Source of the DNA: Sorlinia euscelidii
GTDB taxonomy: Bacteria; Pseudomonadota; Alphaproteobacteria; Acetobacterales; Acetobacteraceae
Assembly (NCBI RefSeq): GCF_036452155.1
Contig: NZ_JAWJZY010000001.1
Reading direction: 5' to 3' (one strand)
Length of the DNA stretch: 64,000 nucleotides
A model generated the notes under the pieces. The model ran no database searches. It was not told where the DNA came from and saw only the letters and a program-made list of their open reading frames with translations. Of this stretch, positions 29,867 through 39,413 are shown one piece after another (position 1 is the stretch's first letter; each line of letters starts with the position of its first letter). The position numbers and the translations under genes are program-made.

Positions 29867-32389
29867 ATGTACATATTTCCCGATTTCGCCAATCTGACCG
29901 CAACCGCATCTCTTCCCATCCGGGATGTCCTGCCCGAGATTAACGCGGTACTGGTTCGACAGCTGAATCTCGTCGTGTCGGCACCGCCCGGTTCCGGCAA
30001 GACCTCCCTTGTGCCGCTGAGCCTGCTTAACGCGTCCTGGCGGGAAGGAAAAATCTGGTTGATTGCGCCGCGTCGGGTTGCCGTACGCGGGGCCGCGCAA
30101 CGAATGGCCGCGCTTTGCGGCGAGGCTGTCGGCGGCAAAATCGGCTTTACGACGCGCCTTGAACGCGTCATCTCGCCGCAGACAGAAATTGAAGTCATGA
30201 CGGAGGGGCTCTTCCTCCGCCGTGTGCTGACCGACCCGTTTCTTGAGGGCGTTTCCACCGTCATCTTCGATGAAGTCCATGAGCGCAGTTTAGAGCTTGA
30301 TACGGGCCTCGCTCTGGCCCTCTCTGCGCAGCGAAACCTCCGTGAGACCCTGCGGATCATCGCGATGTCCGCCACGCTTGAGAGTGATGCTTTCAGCCAG
30401 TTGATGCAAGCTGCGCAGATCACCTGCGGGAGGCGGGAATTTCCGCTGACCCTTCAACATGTTGCGCGCGACATACAGTCACCAGGTGACCTGCCGAAAG
30501 CGGCTTCCCTTCAGGTGCGGCGGGCGCTGTCCGAAAGCCCGGGCGGCAATATCCTTGTTTTCCTGCCGGGGATGCGGGAAATTCGGGAGACGCAATCCCT
30601 CCTTGAAAATATCGACGCGCGGGTTCTGGCCTTGCATGGTGATCTGCCGATTGAGACGCAAGACCTTATTTTCACCCCGACGGAGAAGCGGCAGGTCGTC
30701 CTCGCCACATCCATTGCGGAAACGTCCCTGACTTTGCCTGATACGCGCGTGGTGATTGATGGCGGGTTTCGACGGGCGCCACGCTTTGACGCGGCCACGG
30801 GCCTGACACGGCTTGAGACCGTGCGTATTTCCCGTGCAGCGGCGCAGCAGCGGGCCGGGCGCGCGGGGCGGGAGGGTCCCGGCACAGCGGTGCGGCTGTG
30901 GACAGAAGCGATGCATCGCGGTTTGACCGCTTTTGACCCGCCGGAAATTCTCACGGCTGATCTCAGCCCCCTCATGATGCATGTCGTGCTCTGGCGTGAC
31001 GTGACAGGATTGGATGACGCCACCGCATTCCTTTTGCAGGCACTTCCTCAGGGCGGTGTTGAAGCCGCCACCCGCCTTTTGGAAGCTCTCGGCGCAATGG
31101 AGGCGTCCGGCCTGACGGATTTCGGGCGATCCATGGCACGCTACGGGGCGCATCCCCGCCTCGCCGCCATGCTTGCCAGCGCGGAAACCCCTGCCGCCCG
31201 CGCCACGGCCAGTGATCTCGGCGCTCTGCTAGAGGAGAGAGACCCGCTGCGCCGCCCTTCCGCCGAAGGAGGCAGGAAATTGGAGGTCGCATCCTCTGAC
31301 GTTGCCTGGCGCCTTGATGCGCTTCATGGTGGTCCGACACAGGGAGGCGACCGCCATATTCTCCGGCGGATCAGAAATGTCGCGGCGCGATATCGCGCCG
31401 CCGCGCGCGTCAGCACCAGAACGGAAATTGATCTCGATTATGTTGGCCCCCTGCTCGCCGCCGGTTTCCCCGACCGTCTAGCTATGGATATGGATGGAAC
31501 CGGGCGGTATCGGCTGGCGGGCGGGGGCAGCGCGCATCTTCCGGCGACGGACCCGTTGGCAAAACATAAATTTCTGGTCGTGCCGCGCCTTCAACAGATG
31601 CGCGCGGCCCGGATCGCTCTCGCAGCACCGATTGCGATTGAAAATCTGCCCTCTGCCATTGCCGGCACCATCAAAGTGACGCGAGAGACGGCGCTTGATC
31701 CTGTAACGGGTCGCGTCATCAGCCGGGAGAAGCGCCGCCTGGGTCGATTACTGCTCTCGGAAAGAGACGTGGATGTTTCGGGCGCGGATCTCGCAGCCTT
31801 GCTGCTGGACGATGTGCGCCACCATATGCGCAGCGCGTTGAACTGGACGGACGCGTGCGATCAATTTCAGGCGCGGGTCAGGCTCGGTCGCCAGTTGCGG
31901 TCCGATCTGCCACGAATGGATGATGCGCATCTATCGGAAACATTGGAAGACTGGCTCTCGCCGTGGATCACCGATTGCCGATCCCGCACCCATCTTGCAG
32001 CGCTCGACCTCATCAACATTCTGAAAACCCGCCTGAGTTGGGAGCAGCAAAATTGGCTCGATGCAAATCTGCCACAACGCCTACGCCTTCCACGGGGGAT
32101 GGTGGAGATTGATTACACGGCCCCGAACCCGACAATCTCGGCACGGGCGTCCTTATTTTATGGATGCGCGGAGACACCTCGCATTGCTGCGGGGTCGATC
32201 AAGCTACAATTTGCCCTGCTTTCCCCCGCAGGGCGTGTGCAGGCCATCACAGCGGACCTCGCCCGTTTCTGGAAGACAGGTTGGGCGGAGATGAGACGGG
32301 ACATGCGGGGACGCTACCCGAAACATGATTGGCCGGAAGACCCCTCCGACCCCGCGCTCAAGACGGTAACGCGACGGAATAACAAGTAA
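29867..32389 (+). CDS. hrpB: ATP-dependent helicase HrpB
   Basis: An 840-residue DExH-box helicase, full length for HrpB. Motifs in order are APPGSGKTSLVPL (Walker A), APRRVAVRGAAQRMA (Ia), FDEVHERSLELD (II, a DEVH box), MSATLES (III), LVFLPGMREIRE (IV), ATSIAETSLTLP (V) and QQRAGRAGREGPG (VI). Helicase-associated domains and the HrpB C-terminal domain (about 500-840) follow. Bacterial HrpB is linked to RNA processing, but its target is not known. It is divergent from dsbD with only 42 bases between the two start codons. Confidence 0.94.
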   Translation: MYIFPDFANLTATASLPIRDVLPEINAVLVRQLNLVVSAPPGSGKTSLVPLSLLNASWREGKIWLIAPRRVAVRGAAQRMAALCGEAVGGKIGFTTRLERVISPQTEIEVMTEGLFLRRVLTDPFLEGVSTVIFDEVHERSLELDTGLALALSAQRNLRETLRIIAMSATLESDAFSQLMQAAQITCGRREFPLTLQHVARDIQSPGDLPKAASLQVRRALSESPGGNILVFLPGMREIRETQSLLENIDARVLALHGDLPIETQDLIFTPTEKRQVVLATSIAETSLTLPDTRVVIDGGFRRAPRFDAATGLTRLETVRISRAAAQQRAGRAGREGPGTAVRLWTEAMHRGLTAFDPPEILTADLSPLMMHVVLWRDVTGLDDATAFLLQALPQGGVEAATRLLEALGAMEASGLTDFGRSMARYGAHPRLAAMLASAETPAARATASDLGALLEERDPLRRPSAEGGRKLEVASSDVAWRLDALHGGPTQGGDRHILRRIRNVAARYRAAARVSTRTEIDLDYVGPLLAAGFPDRLAMDMDGTGRYRLAGGGSAHLPATDPLAKHKFLVVPRLQQMRAARIALAAPIAIENLPSAIAGTIKVTRETALDPVTGRVISREKRRLGRLLLSERDVDVSGADLAALLLDDVRHHMRSALNWTDACDQFQARVRLGRQLRSDLPRMDDAHLSETLEDWLSPWITDCRSRTHLAALDLINILKTRLSWEQQNWLDANLPQRLRLPRGMVEIDYTAPNPTISARASLFYGCAETPRIAAGSIKLQFALLSPAGRVQAITADLARFWKTGWAEMRRDMRGRYPKHDWPEDPSDPALKTVTRRNNK

Positions 32390-32510
32390 AAACCGGACGT
32401 AACGGGTCATTATAGCGCATGACACTGTCCAGAGCCGGGACTCAGTACAACACCGTCCGTGACAAATATGCTTCTTTTCCGCTTAACATGCGCTATTCTG
32501 TCAGGATGAA

Positions 32511-33707
32511 ATGGCAAGTGAGAGCGAAAAAGCAGTGACAAAACGTTCTTTAGCGGTTTTTTCTCTGCTCATCTGTGGTGCTGTCGGTGTCGCGTTGGGA
32601 TGGGCGCTCCACTCCCGCCCCCCGACAAAGCCGACAGCGCCCCGTATCGTGCCGGGCGTTGCGCCAAAAGGGGGGCACGGCGTCCTCTCGATGCAGGGCC
32701 CGACAGAGAAGAGACTTCAGGAGGCCCCCCTCGTGCGCATGGGCCCCCTTTCCTTCTCACCCATCATCAAAAAAGTACTTCCGGCTGTCGTGAATATCGC
32801 CATCACGCAGGATAGTGAGAGCGGTTTGACGAAAATCCCCCCGCAAATTCGGGGGACGCCGCTTGAGAAGCGTTACAGGGAGAAACTTCGTGCCAAGCAG
32901 GAGGAAATCCTCGGAGCCGGGTCCGGCTTCGTCATTGATGCTTCCGGCGTCATCGTCACGAATGACCACGTTGTGGGCGATGCGGATGATGTGACCGTCT
33001 CATTCTCAGATGGGAGGGAGCGCCCTGCCCGCCTGATCGGCGCGGACCCGATGACGGATATTGCGGTCATCAAGGTTAATTCCGACAAGCCTCTCCCTTA
33101 TGTCACCTGGGGCGACAGCCAGAAAGTGGATGTCGGGGACTGGATACTCGTCGCGGGCAATCCTTTCGGGTTCGGCTCCTCCTTCACGGCGGGCATTGTC
33201 TCCGCGCGGGGGCGTGACCTCGGCGCGGGCTCATTGGATGATTTTTTCCAGATTGACGCCCCGATCAACCCGGGCAATTCCGGCGGGCCCTCTTTCAATC
33301 TCAAAGGTGAGGTGGTTGCGGTCAATGCCGCGATGGTCTCACCCGCGGGCGGTTCAGTCGGGATCGGGTTCGGCATTCCATCCAACCTTGTCCGCCCGAT
33401 TGTGGCGGAGATCCTGCGTGACGGGCATGTTGAGCATGGCTGGCTGGGCGTCACAATTGATGATGGGGATGGGCAGCTGGATATCGTCAGCCTTGTGCGT
33501 CGCGGCCCGGCGGGTAAAGGCGGATTGCGGAAGCGCGACGTCATCCTCTCCGTCAATGGAGAGAAGATGGAGAGCGCGCGCAGTTTCCTGCGGCTGGTCG
33601 CGGCGAATAAGCCCGGCACCATACTGCATCTGCAATTATTGCGTCGTGGTCAGCATCTCGATCTTGATGTTCTGACCGGTCCACGCCCTCCCGATACGGA
33701 TCAATGA
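32511..33707 (+). CDS. DegP/DegQ-like periplasmic serine protease
   Basis: A 398-residue HtrA-family protease. An N-terminal membrane segment (about 12-33) exports and may anchor it. The trypsin-like domain has its catalytic triad at His153 (TNDHVVG), Asp183 (MTDIAVIKV) and Ser257 (PGNSGGPSFN). A single PDZ domain follows (about 295-390), so it resembles DegS or a short DegQ rather than two-PDZ DegP. A basic stretch at about 118-130 sits before the active domain. It is transcribed toward a two-component system 99 bases downstream, which fits a role in envelope stress. Confidence 0.9.
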   Translation: MASESEKAVTKRSLAVFSLLICGAVGVALGWALHSRPPTKPTAPRIVPGVAPKGGHGVLSMQGPTEKRLQEAPLVRMGPLSFSPIIKKVLPAVVNIAITQDSESGLTKIPPQIRGTPLEKRYREKLRAKQEEILGAGSGFVIDASGVIVTNDHVVGDADDVTVSFSDGRERPARLIGADPMTDIAVIKVNSDKPLPYVTWGDSQKVDVGDWILVAGNPFGFGSSFTAGIVSARGRDLGAGSLDDFFQIDAPINPGNSGGPSFNLKGEVVAVNAAMVSPAGGSVGIGFGIPSNLVRPIVAEILRDGHVEHGWLGVTIDDGDGQLDIVSLVRRGPAGKGGLRKRDVILSVNGEKMESARSFLRLVAANKPGTILHLQLLRRGQHLDLDVLTGPRPPDTDQ

Positions 33708-33806
33708 CTAAATTTTTTGATGAATCACAGCCGTAACGGGCATAAAGTGGGAGGTGATCCGGGGAGTTAGGGACTGCCAGGCCCCGTCCGGGCAAGGGAT
33801 AGAGAG

Positions 33807-34487
33807 ATGCATATTCTTCTCGTTGAAGATGATTTGAAAGTCAGAGATTTTATCGTCCGCGGTATGCGCGACCATGATCATACCGTGACAGACGCTGCGG
33901 ACGGGCAAACCGGGTTGGAACTCGCCCTTAAGCCAGGGTTCGACCTGATCATTCTCGACCGTATGCTTCCGGGCGGCGTCGATGGCGTGCAATTGCTGGA
34001 GCAGATCCGCGCCCGGAATGTCACGACCCCGGTCCTGATCCTCTCTGCCCTGACAGAGGTGGATGAGCGTGTTGTCGGGCTCAATGCCGGCAGTGATGAC
34101 TATATGGCCAAGCCTTTCGCTTTCTCCGAACTGATGGCCCGCGCTGAAGCCCTTATCCGACGTTCTTATGCGCAGGATAATATTCAGACACGCCTCTCTG
34201 TCGGCGATCTTGAAATGGACCTCCTCAGCCGAAGCGTGCGGCGCGGTGACCAGAAGATTGATCTTCAACCGCGGGAGTTCCGCCTTCTGGAATTTCTCAT
34301 GCGGCATGTCGGGCAGATCGTGACCCGCACCATGTTGCTGGAACGTGTGTGGGATTATCACTTTGACCCGCAGACAAATGTGATTGATGTGCATGTGTCA
34401 CGCCTGCGACAGAAACTTGATAAGCCTTTCGCAACCAGCCTGATCCATACCGTGCGCAATGCGGGTTACGTGTTAAGAAGCGAATAA
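33807..34487 (+). CDS. OmpR-family response regulator
   Basis: A 226-residue two-domain regulator. The receiver domain has the acidic pocket VEDD, the phosphorylated Asp51 (IILDRML), the Thr/Ser position (LILSAL) and the Lys of AKPFAFSEL. The C-terminal winged-helix domain has LQPREFRLLEFLMRH and the typical FDPQTNVIDVHVSRLRQKLD ending. AGAGAG lies just before the ATG. It is followed 17 bases later by its cognate sensor kinase. The targets are unknown; the adjacent protease and SIMPL genes are candidates. Confidence 0.95.
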   Translation: MHILLVEDDLKVRDFIVRGMRDHDHTVTDAADGQTGLELALKPGFDLIILDRMLPGGVDGVQLLEQIRARNVTTPVLILSALTEVDERVVGLNAGSDDYMAKPFAFSELMARAEALIRRSYAQDNIQTRLSVGDLEMDLLSRSVRRGDQKIDLQPREFRLLEFLMRHVGQIVTRTMLLERVWDYHFDPQTNVIDVHVSRLRQKLDKPFATSLIHTVRNAGYVLRSE

Positions 34488-34504
34488 CGTTATAAGCGCG
34501 AAGG

Positions 34505-35911
34505 ATGACGGGGCGGATGAAATTATTCATATCGCTGAGGAAGACACGCCTTCTCCGCTCTGCCGGCGTGACTTTTGCCCTCGCTTACGCCCTCATCTTC
34601 ATCCTCTCCGGCGCAATCTTTCTCAGTTTCGTCTGGTTTCACGCCATTGAATCCATGCAGAAATCCCACATCGCCGCGATTTCCACCGACGCTGCCGAAT
34701 TGCGCAGCGCGTGGCTCAAAGGCGGTTTACAGAATCTTCGCGACAAATTGCGAGAACGTATCGCTGAGGATTTGAACCGGGAAAATGTTTACCTGCTCGT
34801 CAATCGTGACCGAAATCGCCTTGAAGGCAATATCACGTGCTGGCCGGAAAAAGCGGTGCAGCCCAATATGTTTTACACGCTGACGGGCAGTGAAACCTGC
34901 GATCCACGCACGATTGAAATGACGTGGCGCGCTTTTCCGGATGGGTCGCGGCTTCTCGTGGGTCGGGACATACGCAGCACCACCCTTTTGCGCAGCGTCC
35001 TGACGGAGGGGTTATTATGGGCCTCCCTGATGTCGATCGCCCTTGCCGTGGGCGGGGCTCTGGTGGTGCGGCGCCTGTTCAGGAACATCATCAACACCAT
35101 TGCTGAAACAACGGTTGCGATTGCGCGAGGTGATCTCACCCAGCGCCTGCCTTTAAGCGGGAATGAAATTGACGGCGTCTCCCGCACCATCAACACGATG
35201 CTCGACCGCATCACCCGCCTGATGGAAGGCATTCGCCAGGTCTCCAACGCCATCGCGCATGATCTGCGCACGCCGATTACGCGCGCGCGCAACACGCTTG
35301 AAGACGCCGTCCATTACGCGCCGTCGGTTGAAACATTGAGAGTGGCGGTTGAAATTGCCGTGAAGGAGCTTGACGGCGTCTCGGCTGTGTTTGAGGCGCT
35401 TCTCAGGATTGCCCAGATTGAGTCGGGCGCGCAGAGATCGGCTTTCACTAATCGTGATTTGCGCCCTTTGCTGGAGGATATCGCGGACCTGTATCGCCCC
35501 TCGGCGGAAGCGCGTCAGATCGCGCTGCTGGAGACCCTCCCCGCGACCCTTCCATTTTACGGCGATGCGCTCCTCATCCAACAGGCAGTGGCCAATCTGC
35601 TGGATAACGCCGTAAAATTCTCCCCCAATGACACGACGATCACCCTCGGTGCGGAATTTCAGGGAGAGGCCCTCGTGATCTACGTTGAAGATCAGGGCGT
35701 CGGCATGACACCGGAAGATTTGAAACGCGCCGCTGAGCGTTTCTATCGGGCAGAGGCGGCGCGGCATACGCCGGGCACGGGGCTCGGCCTTACGCTGGTC
35801 CATGCTGTCGCGCAACTTCATGAAGGTGAGCTTGAGATGACATCGCGGGAAAAGGGTTTGAAAATCATGCTGCGCCTCCCTTGCCAAATAGCCGGCAACG
35901 CCGGAAGCTGA
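34505..35911 (+). CDS. Membrane sensor histidine kinase with HAMP domain
   Basis: A 468-residue sensor kinase. Two membrane segments (about 20-45 and 168-188) bracket a periplasmic sensor region of about 120 residues containing a cysteine pair near 112 and 132. HAMP domain follows at about 189-245, then the HisKA domain with the phosphorylated His252 in NAIAHDLRTPITR. The ATPase domain shows NLLDNAVKFSPND (N box), VEDQGVGM (G1) and HTPGTGLGLTLVHAVAQLH (G2). It is paired with the upstream regulator. The GC-rich inverted repeat at 35926-35940 may end the transcript. Confidence 0.94.
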   Translation: MTGRMKLFISLRKTRLLRSAGVTFALAYALIFILSGAIFLSFVWFHAIESMQKSHIAAISTDAAELRSAWLKGGLQNLRDKLRERIAEDLNRENVYLLVNRDRNRLEGNITCWPEKAVQPNMFYTLTGSETCDPRTIEMTWRAFPDGSRLLVGRDIRSTTLLRSVLTEGLLWASLMSIALAVGGALVVRRLFRNIINTIAETTVAIARGDLTQRLPLSGNEIDGVSRTINTMLDRITRLMEGIRQVSNAIAHDLRTPITRARNTLEDAVHYAPSVETLRVAVEIAVKELDGVSAVFEALLRIAQIESGAQRSAFTNRDLRPLLEDIADLYRPSAEARQIALLETLPATLPFYGDALLIQQAVANLLDNAVKFSPNDTTITLGAEFQGEALVIYVEDQGVGMTPEDLKRAAERFYRAEAARHTPGTGLGLTLVHAVAQLHEGELEMTSREKGLKIMLRLPCQIAGNAGS

Positions 35912-35925
35912 CTGATAACTATGTC

Positions 35926-35940
35926 GCCGCAAGGTGCGGC
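35926..35940 (+). terminator. GC-rich hairpin after the sensor kinase gene
   Basis: GCCGCA (35926-35931) pairs with TGCGGC (35935-35940) around an AGG loop, and an outer GTCGCCG/CGGCGAC pairing overlaps it. No T-run follows, so it may be only a pause or mRNA-stability element. Confidence 0.25.
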
Positions 35941-35999
35941 CGGCGACGACACTGGCGCGACATCCGACGCGCGCCGGACTGACCTGAAGGAAATCCATC

Positions 36000-36683
36000 A
36001 TGTTGTTTTTCAGACGCTTCTGTGCCCTGGCTGCTTTGGCAACGCCGCTCACCGTCCAGGCCGCTCCGGAGAAAACAATGCTGACACTCTCCGCCACGGG
36101 CCATGCACGGGCAAAGCCGACCATCATGACGGCGATTTTCGCAATGCAGGATACGGGCGCATCGCCTGCCGAAGCGCAGTCTTTACTGAATGATCGCACC
36201 GCGCGGGTGAGTAAACTCGCCAAAAACGCGGCGAATGTCTCATTTAGCTTCCAGGATTACGACACCTGGCAGCAAGAGAAGAAAGATGGGCACAAGGAGT
36301 GGGGCGCACGCCAGAAGCTGGTGCTGACAGGACAGGAGTCACATAGCGAGGCGCTTCTGACCCTGACCGGTGAATTGCAGCATGACGGCCTCCCGCTCGA
36401 TGCCCTGAACTGGTCCCTCGACCCGGCGACACGCCACAGACTGGAGCAGGAAGCGCAGAGCCAGGCGCTGAACATCATCAAAAGTGATGCTCAACATATT
36501 GCCGAGACGGTCGGCATGCATGTCGGCCCTTTTCACACCATCAATATCGGTGGCCGCTTCACGCCACCTTATGTCGGCGTGTCCATGATGCGCATGACGG
36601 CACCCAATATGCCGCAGCGCAGCGACGATGACGCGCAGGAAGTCACCGTGCAGGTCACGGCGGAGATCTATCTGACGCCCTGA
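36000..36683 (+). CDS. SIMPL domain (DUF541) periplasmic protein
   Basis: A 227-residue exported protein with a signal peptide (MLFFRRFCALAALATPLTVQA). The rest forms a SIMPL/DUF541 domain: it opens with LTLSATGHARAKPTIMTAIF, which matches the family pattern of an early G-x-A-x-A-x-P, and continues through a variable middle to the closing EVTVQVTAEIYLTP. Family members occur in the periplasm or outer membrane and some are linked to stress resistance, but no enzymatic activity is established. GAAGGA lies before the ATG. It follows the two-component genes by 88 bases on the same strand and converges with infC. Confidence 0.85.
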   Translation: MLFFRRFCALAALATPLTVQAAPEKTMLTLSATGHARAKPTIMTAIFAMQDTGASPAEAQSLLNDRTARVSKLAKNAANVSFSFQDYDTWQQEKKDGHKEWGARQKLVLTGQESHSEALLTLTGELQHDGLPLDALNWSLDPATRHRLEQEAQSQALNIIKSDAQHIAETVGMHVGPFHTINIGGRFTPPYVGVSMMRMTAPNMPQRSDDDAQEVTVQVTAEIYLTP

Positions 36684-36713
36684 AAAAAAACGGCCCTCCA
36701 CCGGGGAGGGCCG
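36683..36713 (-). terminator. Rho-independent terminator of thrS-infC
   Basis: CGGCCCTCC (36691-36699) pairs with GGAGGGCCG (36705-36713), a nine-pair GC-rich stem. On the minus strand it is followed by eight Ts (36690-36683). It begins 26 bases after the infC stop codon. This is the strongest terminator in the window. Confidence 0.9.
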
Positions 36714-36739
36714 CCTTGAAATGTCGTCAGGGTGCTGGC

Positions 36740-37276
36740 TTAACGCGGTGCGAGAACCATAATCATCTGACGATTTTCAAGCTTGGGCATTTGCTCGACC
36801 TTCGCCTTATCTTCCATCTCACTCCGGATACGCTCAAGCATTTTAAAGCCGAGCTCCTGATGCGCCATTTCACGCCCCTTAAAGCGGAGAGAGACCTTGA
36901 CCTTATCGCCTTCCTTCAGGAAAGACTGCATGGCACGAAGCTTGACCTGATAATCATTTTCATTCGTGCTCGGTCGCACCTTGACCTCTTTGATCTCAAT
37001 GACTTTCTGCTTTTTGCGCGCCTCGTTACGCTTTTTCTGCTGCTCATATTTGAACTTGCCGTAATCGAGGATTTTGACAACTGGCGGGTCAGCTGTCGGG
37101 CTGATCTCCAGCAGGTCCAACCCTGCCGCATAGGCGCGTCCTAAAGCCTCGCGCGTTGGCAACACGCCAACCATTTCACCATCAAGATCGATCAAACGCA
37201 CCTGAGGGACGCGGATTTCCTCATTAACGCGCGGTCCGTCGCGCGTGGGTGCACTTGGCATAGGGGGTCTAGATAT
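36740..37276 (-). CDS. infC: Translation initiation factor IF-3, non-canonical ATA start
   Basis: A 178-residue IF-3. The N-domain begins RVNEEIRVPQVRLID and the C-domain contains KVSLRFKGREMAHQELG. The best ribosome site, AGGAGAG at 37287-37281, lies five bases before an ATA codon at 37276-37274 that reads ISRPPMPSAPTRDGPR in frame. The next ATG (37261) is 20 bases from it, too far, and an upstream ATG at 37345 has no ribosome site. infC genes are known to use rare start codons because IF-3 itself rejects them, which gives self-regulation, so ATA is preferred here. It follows thrS in one transcript. Confidence 0.9.
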   Translation of the reverse strand: MSRPPMPSAPTRDGPRVNEEIRVPQVRLIDLDGEMVGVLPTREALGRAYAAGLDLLEISPTADPPVVKILDYGKFKYEQQKKRNEARKKQKVIEIKEVKVRPSTNENDYQVKLRAMQSFLKEGDKVKVSLRFKGREMAHQELGFKMLERIRSEMEDKAKVEQMPKLENRQMIMVLAPR

Positions 37277-37413
37277 GGCTCTCTCCTGTAAAAGTTTACG
37301 ACAGAATAAACTGTGTTTACCGATAAAAACTATTAAAACCCGCATCTACCCGGGAATTTCTGCGAGTCCTGCGCCTTTGGGATAATTAACGCCGGGGGAA
37401 AACGCAAGCCCCG

Positions 37414-39351
37414 TCATAAAGTGGCATTATGTCTTAAATCGGGCGGACGCGCCTCGTCAGCCAGCAAAGCAACGGCTTCGGCGAGGGGCAGGGTCTGCTG
37501 TTCCGTCGCGCCAAGCCGCCTGATTGCCACCTGGCCCTGCTCCGCCTCACGGCGGCCCACCACTAGAATGACAGGGACACGCGCCACGGAGTGATCTCGC
37601 ACTTTCGCGTTGATCTTGACGTTACGAATATCAAGTTCGACCTGCAGACCGGCCTTCCGCAGCGCCTCTGCAACATTCTGGGCGTAGGGCTCAGCATCCG
37701 ATACGATGCTGGCGACCGCCACCTGCACCGGCGCGAGCCAGAGCGGGAATTTACCCGCATATTGCTCGATCAAAATGCCGATAAATCGCTCGAAACTACC
37801 CAAAATCGCGCGATGCAACATAACGGGACGATGGCGGGCCCCATCCTCGCCGATATAGGAGGCATCAAGGCGCTCCGGCAGGATGAAATCGACCTGAAGC
37901 GTGCCGCATTGCCAGTCACGCCCGATCGCATCTGTCAGGACGAACTCCAGTTTCGGTCCGTAAAAAGCGCCTTCGCCGGGGTTGAGGTCATATGCGACTC
38001 CGGCGAGCGCGCAGGCTTCCTTCAGCGCGCCTTCTGATCGGTCCCAAATCGCGTCATCGCCCGCCCTGGCTTCAGGACGGTCCGAAAGTTTGACGCGAAA
38101 ATCGCTGAAGCCCAGATCCCGATAAACTTCGGACAACATGGACATGAAGCGCGCCGTCTCCGCCGCGATCTGCGCCTCCGTGCAGAAAATATGCGCATCA
38201 TCCTGCGTAAACCCGCGGACGCGCATAATGCCATGTAGAGCGCCGGAGGGTTCGTAACGATGGCACGCGCCGAACTCCGCCATGCGAAGGGGCAGTTCAC
38301 GGTAGGATCGGATGCCATGGCGGAAAATCTGGACGTGGCACGGGCAGTTCATCGGCTTTAGAGCGAGGGTTTTATCTTCATCCTCAACCGTCGCGATAAA
38401 CATATGCTCACGATATTTATCCCAATGGCCTGACGCCTCCCAGAGGCTGCGATCGACAAGCTGCGGCGTGCGCACCTCGCCATAGCCGTGTGCCGTCTGG
38501 ATGCGGCGCATATAATCCTGAAGGACATTATAAAGCCGCCACCCTTTTATATGCCAGAAGATCTGGCCGACAGCCTCCTCCTGGATGTGGAAGAGATCCA
38601 TCTCCCGCCCGATACGCCGATGGTCGCGTTTTTCCGCCTCCTCAATCTGAAGGAGGTGCGCATCCAGTTCCTTCTGATTGCGCCAGGCGGTGGCGTAGAT
38701 GCGGGTCAGCATCGGGTTGCGATGGTCCCCGCGCCAGTAAGCGCCCGCGACTTTCATCAGCTTGAAAGCCGTCCCGACATCTCCGGTCGTGCGCAAATGG
38801 GGCCCGCGGCAAAGATCCAGCCAGTCACCCTGACGATAGATGGAAATGGGCACGTCTTCCGGCAGGTCACGGATCAGTTCCGCTTTAAATGCCTCGCCTT
38901 TTTCCTCAAAGAAAGCGATGGCCTTTTCACGCGGCCAGACTTCCCTCTCGAACGGCAGGTTGGCCGCGACGATCTCGCGCATTCGCTTTTCAATGGCTTC
39001 GAAATCTTCCGGCGTGAAGGGTTTGTCACGGAAGAAATCATAATAGAATCCGTCTTTAACGGCGGGCCCGATTGTCACCTGCGTGCCGGGGTAGAGATCC
39101 TGCACAGCCTGCGCCATGACGTGCGCTGCATCGTGCCGGATCAATTCAAGCGCGGCATCATCCTTACGCGTCACGAAACGCACGTCCGCATCATCGGTGA
39201 TGGGCGCGCTCATATCCATATCCTGCCCGTTCACAACCATAAACAGGGCTGCCCGCTCCAGCCCTGGCCCGATCGCGGCAGCGAGCGTCGTGCCGGTCAC
39301 AGCTCCATCAAACTCCTTTGAGGAACCATCAGGCAGAGTAATCGAAGGCAT
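37414..39351 (-). CDS. thrS: Threonyl-tRNA synthetase
   Basis: A 645-residue class II synthetase, full length. The order is a TGS domain (residues 1-62), an editing domain with HDAAHVMAQAV and the LCRGPH segment, the catalytic core with the zinc ligand Cys in MNCPCHVQIFRHG, the motif 2 region FGACHRYEPSGALHGIMRVRGF, motif 3 near LGSFERFIGILIEQY, and the anticodon-binding domain from about 545. AAGGGAG precedes the ATG by 11 bases. It is followed by infC 137 bases downstream, a widespread gene order. Confidence 0.97.
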   Translation of the reverse strand: MPSITLPDGSSKEFDGAVTGTTLAAAIGPGLERAALFMVVNGQDMDMSAPITDDADVRFVTRKDDAALELIRHDAAHVMAQAVQDLYPGTQVTIGPAVKDGFYYDFFRDKPFTPEDFEAIEKRMREIVAANLPFEREVWPREKAIAFFEEKGEAFKAELIRDLPEDVPISIYRQGDWLDLCRGPHLRTTGDVGTAFKLMKVAGAYWRGDHRNPMLTRIYATAWRNQKELDAHLLQIEEAEKRDHRRIGREMDLFHIQEEAVGQIFWHIKGWRLYNVLQDYMRRIQTAHGYGEVRTPQLVDRSLWEASGHWDKYREHMFIATVEDEDKTLALKPMNCPCHVQIFRHGIRSYRELPLRMAEFGACHRYEPSGALHGIMRVRGFTQDDAHIFCTEAQIAAETARFMSMLSEVYRDLGFSDFRVKLSDRPEARAGDDAIWDRSEGALKEACALAGVAYDLNPGEGAFYGPKLEFVLTDAIGRDWQCGTLQVDFILPERLDASYIGEDGARHRPVMLHRAILGSFERFIGILIEQYAGKFPLWLAPVQVAVASIVSDAEPYAQNVAEALRKAGLQVELDIRNVKINAKVRDHSVARVPVILVVGRREAEQGQVAIRRLGATEQQTLPLAEAVALLADEARPPDLRHNATL

Positions 39352-39413
39352 GTTAAGCGAGCTCCCTTAAGTGACGCGCAAGGGCCATGAGTCAGGCGGA
39401 AATCCCGGTTGTC

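Noticed and set aside
35153..36223. Long minus-strand frame (356 codons) opposite the sensor kinase gene
   Set aside because: It is antisense to a gene with clear kinase motifs and has no recognisable domains.
38488..39321. Plus-strand frame of 277 codons opposite thrS
   Set aside because: It is the complement of a fully conserved synthetase gene and reads as unstructured, charge-rich sequence.
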